DNA of 64,000 bases. It comes from Chloroflexota bacterium (lineage in GTDB: Bacteria > Chloroflexota > UBA11872 > UBA12225 > JAJDUF01). This document shows positions 27,410-35,305 of this stretch, piece by piece. A model generated the notes under the pieces. The model was not told the origin of the DNA. It searched no databases and saw nothing but the letters and a program-made list of their open reading frames with translations. Location: NCBI GenBank assembly GCA_022826725.1, contig JAJDUF010000004.1:62001-126000 (forward strand), given 5' to 3'. Position 1 is the stretch's first letter, and each line of letters begins with the position of its first letter. Made by a program: the position numbers and the translations under genes.

Positions 27410-28513
27410 ATGATCGTGGTCCTGTACGGCACGGACGACTTCTCCATTGACGAAGAGGCGCAGCGGCTCGCTGCCGAGGCGATGCCCTCGGATATGGCCG
27501 ATCTCAATACGACCCGGCTGGCGGCCGACGCCTCAGTAGACGACGTGCGGGCCGCGGCGACGACGGCACCGTTCTTGGCGCCGCACCGGGTCGCGCGAGT
27601 GGAGGGCCTGCTCTCACGGCTCACGCAGCCGCCGCGGCGCGCGAGCGGTACGTCGGCCGGCCGGCCGCGCCAGCGCAAGAACACGGCCACCAAGCGCGCC
27701 GTGGACGCGCTCGCCGCGTTCCTGCCCACGGTGCCGGCGGAGAACCGGCTGATCTTCGCCGAACCCATCGCCGCCGACCGCTCCAACCGCCGCCGGCCGG
27801 CCCCGGCCTTTCTGCGCGGGCCGTTGGGCAAGGCGCTCAAGGAGCATGCGACGGTCAAGGAGCTGCCGCTCCCCCAGGGGCCGGGCTTGGTGCGCTGGCT
27901 GCGGGAGTGTGCCCGGCGGCTCGGCGGCAGCATCATGCCGGACGCTGCCGACCTGCTCGCGCAGGTGAGCGACGGCGATCCGCGGAACTTGGACCAAGAA
28001 GTACACAAGCTGCTGACCTATGCCGGCCCCGGCCGCGCAGTCAACACCGATGACGTGCGCTTGCTGGTCCACGCGGCCGCGCAGACGGACGTGTTTGCCT
28101 TTGTGGATGCCCTCGCAACGGGGCAGCAACGGCAGGCGCTCACGCAGCTCGCGCAGTTTTATGCCCAGGGCGCGCAGCCCCACTTCCTCGTGGGCATGAT
28201 CGCTCGGCAGGTGCGCCTGCTCAACCAGGCAAAAGCGCTCGCCCAAGCCGGAACGCCGGCAGCGGCGCTCCCGGCGGCGCTGGGCATGCATCCGTTTGTA
28301 GCCCGCAAGGCCGCCGGACAGGCGCGGCGCTTCAGCGCGGCGGCCCTGGTGGCGATGCACCACGCCGTCCTCGATGCGGACCTCAGCATCAAGACCGGTC
28401 AGGCCGACCCACAGCTTGCGCTGGAGCTTCTGGCCGTGCAACTCGCCGCCTACGGGCCACCGAGCGCGTCCGCAGGGCACCAAAGGACACGCCGGGGTAC
28501 TTGGCAACGGTGA
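27410..28513 (+). CDS. holA: DNA polymerase III delta subunit
   Basis: 367 residues. The start YGTDDFSIDEEAQRLAAEAM and the region APFLAPHRVARVEGLL match HolA, and the later LAQVSDGDPRNLDQEVHKLLTY and DVFAFVDALATGQQRQAL are the conserved helical parts of domains II and III. It opens the sliding clamp as part of the clamp loader. An insertion rich in Arg (GTSAGRPRQRKNTATKRAVD) lies near residue 85. Downstream, rpsT is convergent, a common neighbour of holA in bacteria. Confidence 0.9.
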   Translation: MIVVLYGTDDFSIDEEAQRLAAEAMPSDMADLNTTRLAADASVDDVRAAATTAPFLAPHRVARVEGLLSRLTQPPRRASGTSAGRPRQRKNTATKRAVDALAAFLPTVPAENRLIFAEPIAADRSNRRRPAPAFLRGPLGKALKEHATVKELPLPQGPGLVRWLRECARRLGGSIMPDAADLLAQVSDGDPRNLDQEVHKLLTYAGPGRAVNTDDVRLLVHAAAQTDVFAFVDALATGQQRQALTQLAQFYAQGAQPHFLVGMIARQVRLLNQAKALAQAGTPAAALPAALGMHPFVARKAAGQARRFSAAALVAMHHAVLDADLSIKTGQADPQLALELLAVQLAAYGPPSASAGHQRTRRGTWQR

Positions 28514-28542
28514 GGGGGAACGCGCACCGGGCCGGCCGGCGG

Positions 28543-28830
28543 CTAGCTCGCCGCTGCCTCAGCCACAAAATTGTTGAAGCGGAGCATCAGGCGCGACTTA
28601 CGGCGGGCGGCCGCATTGCGATGAATAGCGCCCTTGCGGGCGGTGCGGTCGAGGACACTGATCGCCATCTGTAGCTCGGCACGAGCTTCCTCGAGGTCTA
28701 CCTCCGGCGATTCCATCGCAGTCAGCGCCCGCTTCACAAACGTCCTCGCTCGCGAGCGGTTCGAACGGTTGCGAAGCCGACGCTCCTCTTGTTTGCGAAT
28801 GCGCTTGAGATCAACACGCTTCTTGGGCAC
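28543..28830 (-). CDS. rpsT: 30S ribosomal protein S20
   Basis: 95 residues. The GTG at 28830 has AAGGAG seven bases upstream, and the product starts VPKKRVDLKRIRKQEERRLR, as S20 does; the 20 extra upstream codons are rejected. The basic helices include RNRSNRSRARTFVKRALTAM, and the conserved KGAIHRNAAARRKSRLMLRF segment binds 16S rRNA. The gene converges on holA. Confidence 0.95.
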   Translation of the reverse strand: MPKKRVDLKRIRKQEERRLRNRSNRSRARTFVKRALTAMESPEVDLEEARAELQMAISVLDRTARKGAIHRNAAARRKSRLMLRFNNFVAEAAAS

Positions 28831-29019
28831 GGTAACTCCTTCTCGTCCAATACAGCAGCAACTATAGCAAGCTACCCCGCAAGCGAGCAACCGCCGGCCC
28901 GGTCGCCCCGGCGAGGCCGCCGCCGCGGCGCGGATGCACCGTTCGTCACTCAGTACACTGACTGGGTATCATGGATCGGGTGTATAGTGGAGACGGTCAT
29001 ATGAATCGGCGGCGCAGCC

Positions 29020-29091
29020 AAACCGACCGAACACCCCAACCTAGTGCTGAGTTTGGATGTGTTCGGCTTGCATACCGGGTTCTTCAAGCTG
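29020..29091 (+). repeat. 72-bp direct repeat, copy 1
   Basis: It matches 30936-31007 without gaps at 58 of 72 positions, including aaaccgaccgaa and ctagtgctgagtttgg. It lies just upstream of the membrane glycosyltransferase gene. Confidence 0.75.
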
Positions 29092-29106
29092 CTCTTGGAG
29101 CTCGTG

Positions 29107-30960
29107 ATGCAGTGGCTGGGTAAGAGGTTGGCTGTCTCAACCACCAGGCGTCGCGCCCCCAGGGCCCCCTTGGATTGGCCCCGCGTTCGCGTGCGGCGAC
29201 ATCCCGCACTCGGTGCTGTGGCCGTGCTTCTCAGCACGTCAGTCCTAACCTTCAATTTGACCAACCAGGATTTGCCGCTCTGGTTTTTGTGGTTCCACGT
29301 GCTGCTATTGCCCGTTGTCGGTTCCGTTTTTGTAGTGAAGGAACTGAGCCATACCTACAAGGAACTGGGCCATGACTGCTTCAAATACTCGACAATAGGG
29401 TTGGGCCGCTACGATGCGGTGCTACTGGTCAGCCTGTGCCTAGTCCTGTTGGTGTATGACACGGGGAATATTTCGTTACAAGCGGTGCGGTTTGACGGGT
29501 GGCAAAACCTGAAACTGGGGTTGACGCTGGCTCGAGAGGGGCATTATAGAGAGTACCCGACCCAGGTTGGCTATCACCGACGCGAGCCGTTTATGCCAGC
29601 GGTGATCGCGATTGCTGACCTTACACGGCAGACGCTTGGGCATGCGCCGCTGCCGAGTCAATGTTTGCAATCTCCACACCCCGAATGTGGGCCAGAACAT
29701 GCACCATACAAGGTGGTGCAGGTCGTGTTCCTCCTGCTTGCGGCGGTCGGCAGTTTCTTCCTGGTACTGTGGTTTACCAGGACAAGACTGCTGGCCTACA
29801 CCTCGTTTTTTCTTGTCGCGAACAGCGCGGTGTTGTTGGGAGGTCTCGACGATTTCTACACTGAAATCGCCGCTGCGGCGCTCATGGTCTCAACCTGCGT
29901 CCTTTCTCTACTGGCGTTGAACAAGCGCCGCTGGGAATATAGCGCGTTGCTGGGATTGTCGCTCACGGCGCTCGTGCTAACCAAGGTTGTTTTCGCCTGG
30001 CTCTGGGTATTTATCGCCCTGGCCTTCGTGGTATCGGATCTGTTGGAGAAAAAGTCCAACCGGTCCACCGCCCTGCTCGTGAGCGTGTTTCTTGCCGTCC
30101 ATTTCGCATCCGTCGGGGCTTACATGACACGCAACTATGTGACTTCCGGCGACTTCTCCTTGGTGGAGCGTCGTGAAGGCCCGGTGTGGAGCATTCGCGT
30201 AGCGTACAACGAGATGCGGGACGACGAGTTCGCCGTGGGTTTCTTGTACTATCTGCCCAAGGTTTCGGAATCGGAGCTCGTCAGCAGCGGCATCCCGCCG
30301 GCAGCTTTCGAGCGCTTCGACATGGTTCGTGGGGCCGGATTTCGTCAGACCGGCCAGAGAAACTATCGGTCCCGCCTGAGGGGTGACGAGTGGGAGCCTG
30401 CACAGCGCGAGGCACAGCGCGAGATAGCGAACGACACAAAGGCAGAGTTACTCGCGAACCCCTGGCAGCATCTCAAGGTATCGCTGCTACTGGCATGGCG
30501 CGGAGTGTTTGCGGAGCACGGACTGGGACATGGCCATGGTGCGGGAAGCGATCAAAGCGATCAGCGACTCGCTGACTTATGGAGTTTCGAAGCCTGGCCG
30601 CGTTGGGGCCAAGAATTCAGTGGCGCCACCTCCACCATCGTCAATCTCACCGGCAGCTTGGCGCTCATCGCCGCTCCCTTGGGGTTTTGGTTTTTCCGCG
30701 GACGCTTTGAGGCCGTGCTCGTTACCCTGCCGGCACTCTATTCGCACGGCGCCTATGCCGTGGCGTCGCACTTCATTCCCCGCTATGCACAACCTGAGAT
30801 TCCCCTGCGCGTGGTGGCCACGATGCTGGTACTCTCCCTCCTCCTGGTACCATTCAAGCAACGACTGGGCGGCTTCATAACCACCTTGGCGCTGTCGAGT
30901 GCTGGCGCAGCGCGACATCCGGCAAGAACTCGACCAAACCGACCGAATGCACGGTCCTAG
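29107..30960 (+). CDS. Polytopic membrane glycosyltransferase-like protein (GT39/PMT type)
   Basis: 617 residues from the ATG at 29107, which has GGAG six bases upstream. The frame is open 21 codons further, but that part lies inside the direct repeat. About ten membrane spans are visible, and an external loop between spans carries FDGWQNLKLGLTLAREGHYR and GYHRREPFMPAV. The family usually has an acidic residue in this first loop for binding polyprenyl-phosphate sugar. This fits a lipid-linked sugar transferase acting outside the membrane; the exact family is not certain. Base composition looks more AT-rich than its neighbours, and the gene is bracketed by two copies of a 72-bp repeat, suggesting transfer. 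Confidence 0.7.
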   Translation: MQWLGKRLAVSTTRRRAPRAPLDWPRVRVRRHPALGAVAVLLSTSVLTFNLTNQDLPLWFLWFHVLLLPVVGSVFVVKELSHTYKELGHDCFKYSTIGLGRYDAVLLVSLCLVLLVYDTGNISLQAVRFDGWQNLKLGLTLAREGHYREYPTQVGYHRREPFMPAVIAIADLTRQTLGHAPLPSQCLQSPHPECGPEHAPYKVVQVVFLLLAAVGSFFLVLWFTRTRLLAYTSFFLVANSAVLLGGLDDFYTEIAAAALMVSTCVLSLLALNKRRWEYSALLGLSLTALVLTKVVFAWLWVFIALAFVVSDLLEKKSNRSTALLVSVFLAVHFASVGAYMTRNYVTSGDFSLVERREGPVWSIRVAYNEMRDDEFAVGFLYYLPKVSESELVSSGIPPAAFERFDMVRGAGFRQTGQRNYRSRLRGDEWEPAQREAQREIANDTKAELLANPWQHLKVSLLLAWRGVFAEHGLGHGHGAGSDQSDQRLADLWSFEAWPRWGQEFSGATSTIVNLTGSLALIAAPLGFWFFRGRFEAVLVTLPALYSHGAYAVASHFIPRYAQPEIPLRVVATMLVLSLLLVPFKQRLGGFITTLALSSAGAARHPARTRPNRPNARS

Positions 30961-31007
30961 TGCTGAGTTTGGCTATGTTCGGCTGGTGTACCGGCTTCTT
31001 CGGGCTG
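30936..31007 (+). repeat. 72-bp direct repeat, copy 2
   Basis: Starts within the last codons of the membrane glycosyltransferase and runs into the leader of the methyltransferase gene. It is 81% identical to 29020-29091. Confidence 0.75.
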
Positions 31008-31054
31008 TACGTGCAACTTGCATTCTAGCGCAGACCATAAAGGAGAGAAATGTT

Positions 31055-31861
31055 GTGAAGTGGTCGGAAATGGATCACTACAACCGATTTGCCGCCCACA
31101 AGGCGCGGCGGGACGTGGTGCCCAGTTCCCGAATCCCCCGCCGCGACATCGTTCTGCGCTCGGTGCGTCCCGTCCTTGAGGCGCGCGGTGGCGCCCTGGG
31201 GGTTGTGCTCGACGTGGGCTGTGGCATCGCGTGCGATGCACTGTACATGAATGGGTTGTTCGAACGCTACGTTGGCGTGGATTTCTCGGAGAACATGATC
31301 CGATGCGGCCGGGTGTTCACGGGGAGGGTGAGCAATGTTGACCTAGTCGTGGCTAACGTCGAGGAGGTGTCGATCAGCGATAGCTTCGCAGACGTCGTGT
31401 ACATGAACGGTGCGCTTCACCACATGACCGATATTCCTGGCGTCATTCAAGCCTTGCGTCGTTTAGCCAAGCCGGGGGCGTGGCTGGTCGCCCGCGAGCC
31501 GCAACGCGGCAACCCGATTATTCAAGTGTTGCGGTGGATCAGGATGCGCGTTGATGCAAGCTACAGCAGCGATCAGGTATTCTTCGCGAAACGGGAGTTG
31601 ATAGATGTTCTGCACGCCGCCGGGTTGCAGGATATAGATGTCCGATTTCAAGGCTTTCTGACTCCGCCCATGGCCGAAGTGGTGCTCAAACCGCTGTGGT
31701 TGACTGCGCCACTTGCGCGCCTGCTGGTGGTTTTGGAGGGTATCGTGGAGACAGTGATGATCGGGCCATTGGCTCGTTTGAGTTGGAATGTGACCGCTTA
31801 CGCACGGTTCCCGGGCAAATCGGCCGGTTCGGAAGTTAAGCCGGAGCGCTTGAATCAATGA
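31055..31861 (+). CDS. SAM-dependent methyltransferase (class I)
   Basis: 268 residues. I choose the GTG at 31055, after AAAGGAGAG; the frame is open to 30899, but that part overlaps the previous gene. Motif I is VVLDVGCGIACDALYMNG, followed by YVGVDFSENMIRCGRVF, VDLVVANVEEVSI and a post-I acidic loop VVYMNGALHHMTD, all typical of class I SAM methyltransferases. The C-terminal half resembles small-molecule or lipid-glycan methyltransferases. Its partner is probably the glycan made by the neighbouring membrane glycosyltransferase. An IS element begins immediately after the stop. Confidence 0.85.
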   Translation: MKWSEMDHYNRFAAHKARRDVVPSSRIPRRDIVLRSVRPVLEARGGALGVVLDVGCGIACDALYMNGLFERYVGVDFSENMIRCGRVFTGRVSNVDLVVANVEEVSISDSFADVVYMNGALHHMTDIPGVIQALRRLAKPGAWLVAREPQRGNPIIQVLRWIRMRVDASYSSDQVFFAKRELIDVLHAAGLQDIDVRFQGFLTPPMAEVVLKPLWLTAPLARLLVVLEGIVETVMIGPLARLSWNVTAYARFPGKSAGSEVKPERLNQ

Positions 31862-31864
31862 CTA

Positions 31865-32670
31865 GGTTCTGTTGACATTTCATTATAATGGTCGCATGAG
31901 CAGCGTCAAACTATCCCCGGAACAGTGGGCCAAGATGCTCGAGTTCCTGCGCGGGTGCGCGGGCCTCTACGTTGGACAGGCAGCGGCATGCCAGCGTTTC
32001 ATTGAGGGCGTCCTGTGGATGAGCCGCTCCGGCGCCCAGTGGCGGCTGCTTCCGGCCGAGTATGGGAATTGGAACAGCGTGTACCAGCGATTTGCCCGTT
32101 GGGCCGACCGAGGCCTCTGGAGACAAATGCATCAGTGCTTCGCTGACGATCCGGATATGGAGTATCTCAGCATTGACAGCACGGTGGTCCGGGCCCACCC
32201 CTGCGCCGCTGGCGCCCCCCCCAAAGGGTGGGCCGGCAGCCCAGGCCCTGGGCCGAAGCCGTGGCGGTTTCAGCACTAAGGTCCCCGTGAGCGTGGACGG
32301 TCTAGGCAATCCCTTGCGGTTTAGCCTGACCGGCGGGCACGTGCATGACGGCACCCAAGCGGCTGTGCTGATCGCCGGTTATGAGCGCCCGTATGTGATC
32401 GCGGACAAAGGGTATGATGCCCAACGGTTTCGGCAGTCCATCCTCGAACGGGGGATGACGGGCGGCATCCCGCCTCGCTCAAACCGCAAGGAACCTCACG
32501 AATATGACGCCCATTTATACCGGGAGCGGCCTCTGGTGGAGTGCTGCATCAACAAGATCAAGCACTTTCGCCGGATATGCTCCAGGTTTGACAAACTGGA
32601 CGCTCGATACCTGGCTTTCCTCCAGTTCGCCGGTGCGCTCATCTGGTTGCGATAAAATGTCAACAGAACC
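31865..32670 (+). mobile_element. IS5-family insertion sequence (IS427-like)
   Basis: About 806 bp bounded by perfect 16-bp inverted repeats GGTTCTGTTGACATTT (31865-31880) and its complement (32655-32670). Both ends sit in CTAG, consistent with a TA or CTAG target duplication. The insertion lies three bases after the methyltransferase stop. It looks recent because the ends are exact. Confidence 0.9.
31896..32655 (+). CDS. IS5-family transposase, two frames joined by frameshift
   Basis: The first frame (31896-32279, MSSVKLSPEQWAKMLEFLRG) carries the first catalytic Asp in EYLSIDSTVVRAH. The second frame (to 32655) carries the second Asp in VIADKGYDAQRF and the Glu in RERPLVECCINKIKHFRR, completing the DDE triad. 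They overlap at C8A3 (32215-32225), a likely slippery site. IS427-group elements commonly make transposase this way, and the combined length of about 253 residues is normal. The product cuts and joins the element ends. Confidence 0.88.
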
Positions 32671-32685
32671 TAGGTATCATGAGTA

Positions 32686-32961
32686 GTGTCTCAGTTTGAA
32701 AATGTCAGCCCGGCAGTCTCCTGGACGAGCGGCTGTCGCCGCCCTTGCGGCTGGCCACAGCCATCTCGCAGCGCATACTATTTTGCGATTTGATAAACGT
32801 ATAGATCATGATTATAGTAGTGTTTCAGTTTGAACTGCCCACGCCGGGGGACGAGCAGCGGTGTCCACCGACCGGGGATGGCTGGGGTAACGGGGAGCAG
32901 CAGCACCGAGCACGCCAGGCCCACGTGGCTCCGACCAACGCCGGATTTCAAACTGAGACAC
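32686..32961. mobile_element. MITE-like element with TA-flanked 16-bp inverted repeats
   Basis: GTGTCTCAGTTTGAAA (32686-32701) is repeated in inverse complement at 32946-32961, each end bordered by TA. A third, slightly diverged direct copy, also after TA (GTGTTTCAGTTTGAAC, 32820-32835), divides the element. No transposase is inside. TA flanks and short ends recall IS630/mariner-derived MITEs. It starts 15 bases after the IS5-type element. Confidence 0.75.
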
Positions 32962-33339
32962 TACCTATTTTTCGATTGGTCTATCGTGTGCGTGGCGGCC
33001 GGTTCGGCCACCTTCCTAGGCTTCAAGCTGGCGTGGGTAGGCGCTAACGAAGCCTTCGGATTGCTCCCCCCGTACCTGAGTTATATGATCCTGCACGCCG
33101 TGTTACTGTTGATCGGCTGGTTCTTTCATTCGCTGGTGAGCTTTCGCCAGTCGCTCGGGCTTGTCGGATTCTTCCGCTACAGCCAGACAGTTTTCGCTTT
33201 CAAGGCACTCGACTTCCTTGTCTTCAGCGTTCTGGCATATGCCGGCGACGTGGCATCGGTCGTCGCCGTGCTGACTGCAAGTGCCATTCTATTCCTGCTG
33301 CGATTCCTGGTCTTGTCCCGGTTCGTGTTCGCACCGTGA
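32830..33339 (+). CDS. GtrA-like membrane protein, 5' end lies in the MITE
   Basis: The frame is open from a TTG at 32830 inside the MITE, but protein character begins only after its right end (about 32962). The last ~125 residues have four membrane spans: WSIVCVAAGSATFLGF, YLSYMILHAVLLLIGWFF, FKALDFLVFSVLAYA and VVAVLTASAILFLLRFLVLS, with FHSLVSFRQS and the final SRFVF. This is the layout of GtrA-type flippases for polyprenyl-phosphate sugars. The MITE has probably replaced the original N-terminus, so expression and function are doubtful. Confidence 0.6.
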   Translation: MNCPRRGTSSGVHRPGMAGVTGSSSTEHARPTWLRPTPDFKLRHYLFFDWSIVCVAAGSATFLGFKLAWVGANEAFGLLPPYLSYMILHAVLLLIGWFFHSLVSFRQSLGLVGFFRYSQTVFAFKALDFLVFSVLAYAGDVASVVAVLTASAILFLLRFLVLSRFVFAP

Positions 33340-33503
33340 TGCGAACCGAAACCGGCGTTCCGCTCGACGCGACTCCGACACACTAGGACAAGGGACTGCT
33401 TCTGTGCCCCTCCACCAGCAGTAATGGCGAGGCCGCCGCCGCGCATCACCCGGTATACTGGTACACGGTCGTCCCATTCATTGCGTGCAACACTGTCAAG
33501 AGG

Positions 33504-33950
33504 ATGACCCAGGCCAGGATACGCCGCCAGGACGCCGCAGAGTCGACGGGGCCGGTGGCCCTGCTCGGCTCTGCCGACGTGAGCTTCGCGCACCCCAGCG
33601 AGGCCGAGTTTGCCCGTATTCTCGACTTCTACCGCATTGCTTGGCAGTACGAGCCGCACACCTTCACGCTGCGCTGGCATCCGGACGGCTCACCGGCCGA
33701 GCGCTTCACGCCCGACTTTTACCTGCCCGAACTGGGCCTCTACGTGGAGTTGACTACGCTCAGGCAAAGCCTAGTGACGCGGAAAAACCGTAAGATGCGT
33801 CGGCTCAAGGAGCTATATCCCGACATCAAGATCAAGCTGCTGTATGGCCGCGACTACCGCAGCTTGCTGTTCAAGTATGGTCTGCAGCCGCGGGAAACGG
33901 CGGCGGCCGGCACGCCGCCGCCCGATGGAGAGCCAACCGATGCCGAGTAG
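33504..33950 (+). CDS. Small PD-(D/E)XK nuclease-fold protein
   Basis: 148 residues from the ATG at 33504. The central part (HPSEAEFARILDFYRIAWQY, then RFTPDFYLPELGLYVELTTL and KNRKMRRLKELYP) has the helix, then D-x-Y-L-P-x(6)-V-E-L-T and Lys pattern of the PD-(D/E)XK endonuclease fold. A Pro/Ala tail follows. Its stop lies 26 bases before hpt on the same strand, so the two are probably cotranscribed. The biochemical role is not known; a nucleic-acid-processing role is inferred from the fold only. Confidence 0.65.
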   Translation: MTQARIRRQDAAESTGPVALLGSADVSFAHPSEAEFARILDFYRIAWQYEPHTFTLRWHPDGSPAERFTPDFYLPELGLYVELTTLRQSLVTRKNRKMRRLKELYPDIKIKLLYGRDYRSLLFKYGLQPRETAAAGTPPPDGEPTDAE

Positions 33951-33976
33951 TTGCTACGCCCTCTGGGATCGCCGCC

Positions 33977-34609
33977 ATGACTGATGTCGCCGTGGTCGCG
34001 CGTGAGATTGTGCTGCCATCACCGGCATCTGACGGCCCGGTTGCCGGGAGCGTGGCAGCCGGCGAGCAGCCGCTCATAACGGAGGCGCCGGGGGAGGTGC
34101 TGTTCAGCACGGAGGCCATCCAACGGCGGGTCCGCGCCCTCGGAGCGGCGATTGACACGGACTACGCCGCAGAATGCCCCATACTCGTCGGCATTCTGCG
34201 TGGGTCGGTCGCCTTTCTGGCCGACTTGATCCGCACCATCACCGTCCCCATTGAGGTGGACTGGCTGGCCATCAGCAGCTACACGGGCCACAGTTCATCG
34301 GGAGTGGTCCGGCTGCTGAAAGACCTCGATAGCAACATCCGGGGCCGGCACGTCCTCCTGATCGAGGACATTGTAGACACCGGACTGACCATCAACTACG
34401 TCATGCGCCTCTTACAGGAGCGGCAGCCGGCCTCCCTCAAGCTCTGTACGCTCCTGAACAAGTCCGCCCGCCGGATCGCGGATCGGCCGATTGATTACGT
34501 GGGCTTCGACGTGCCCGATGCGTTTGTCGTGGGCTATGGCCTCGACTACGAGCAACGCTACCGCAATCTCCCCTATATCGCCGTCCTCGACCCGGCACTC
34601 CTGCCGTAG
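33977..34609 (+). CDS. hpt: Hypoxanthine phosphoribosyltransferase
   Basis: 210 residues, longer than the usual ~180 because of a ~35-residue N-terminal extension. The PRPP-binding motif LLIEDIVDTGLTINYVMRLL is clear, with PILVGILRGSVAFLADLIRT for the pyrophosphate loop, EVDWLAISSYTGHSSSGVVR for the flexible loop and VVGYGLDYEQRYRNLPYI near the C-terminus. It salvages hypoxanthine and guanine to IMP and GMP. It converges on an IMP cyclohydrolase gene, so purine genes cluster here. Confidence 0.93.
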   Translation: MTDVAVVAREIVLPSPASDGPVAGSVAAGEQPLITEAPGEVLFSTEAIQRRVRALGAAIDTDYAAECPILVGILRGSVAFLADLIRTITVPIEVDWLAISSYTGHSSSGVVRLLKDLDSNIRGRHVLLIEDIVDTGLTINYVMRLLQERQPASLKLCTLLNKSARRIADRPIDYVGFDVPDAFVVGYGLDYEQRYRNLPYIAVLDPALLP

Positions 34610-34639
34610 CGAGTCACGGCGGCGGCGCGACGGGCTGCC

Positions 34640-35227
34640 CTAGCCGCCGGTTGGCAGGCCATCGAAGTAGACTGCGATGGCCGCGTCGTACTCGGCAACG
34701 TGCCGGAAGGCCAACGTAGCCAAGCGTAAGCGCAGCGCCTCGCCGACATTGCCCTGCTCACGCAGCACCGCCAGTACCTCCTTGTAGTCCTGGGGCCGAC
34801 ACAGCGGCACGACGTGGCGGTAGTTCTTGGCGGCGGCCCGCAGCAAGGTCACGCCGCCAATATCAATGTTTTCGAGGATGTCGGCGTGGGTGGCATCCGG
34901 TGAAGCGACCGTCGCGGCAAATGGGTAGAGGTTATTCGCCACGAGGTCCAGTGGCGCCAAGCCATGTTCCCGTAGCTCGGCCAGGTCCGAGGCCATGTCG
35001 CGCCGGGCCAGAATGCCGCCGTGAACCGCCGGATGGAGCGTCTTGACCCGTCCATCGAGAATCTCCGGGAATCCGGTCAGTGCTTCAAGGCTCTGCACCG
35101 GCACACCGGCCGCCGCGAGCGCCGCCCCGGTGCCGCCGGTCGAGTAGACCTCCCAGCCAAGCTCGACGAGGCCGTTCGCCAGTCCCACGACGCCCGTCCT
35201 ATCGGCCACGCTCAACAATGCCTTCAC
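34640..35227 (-). CDS. Stand-alone IMP cyclohydrolase domain (N-terminal half of PurH)
   Basis: 195 residues from the GTG at 35227, with AAGGAG about eight bases upstream. The whole product is the MGS-like IMP cyclohydrolase domain of PurH: ALLSVADRTGVVGLANGLVE, YSTGGTGAALAAAGV, GRVKTLHPAVHGGILARR, VANNLYPFAAT, IDIGGVTLLRAAAKNY. It stops with a TAG after FDGLPTGG, exactly where full PurH (~510-530 residues) would enter the AICAR transformylase domain. No transformylase is seen in the window. It performs the final ring closure of FAICAR to IMP, so AICAR formylation must be encoded elsewhere. Confidence 0.88.
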   Translation of the reverse strand: MKALLSVADRTGVVGLANGLVELGWEVYSTGGTGAALAAAGVPVQSLEALTGFPEILDGRVKTLHPAVHGGILARRDMASDLAELREHGLAPLDLVANNLYPFAATVASPDATHADILENIDIGGVTLLRAAAKNYRHVVPLCRPQDYKEVLAVLREQGNVGEALRLRLATLAFRHVAEYDAAIAVYFDGLPTGG

Positions 35228-35305
35228 TACCGCTACTCCTTCACCGGGCAGTACATGGCTGCCTACCATCTATAGTCGTTGTGCCTTTCGCCGTAATCCA
35301 GGCGG

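Noticed and set aside
31866-31889. TTGACA and TATAAT near the IS left end as a promoter
   Set aside because: They are only six bases apart, too close to act as -35 and -10.
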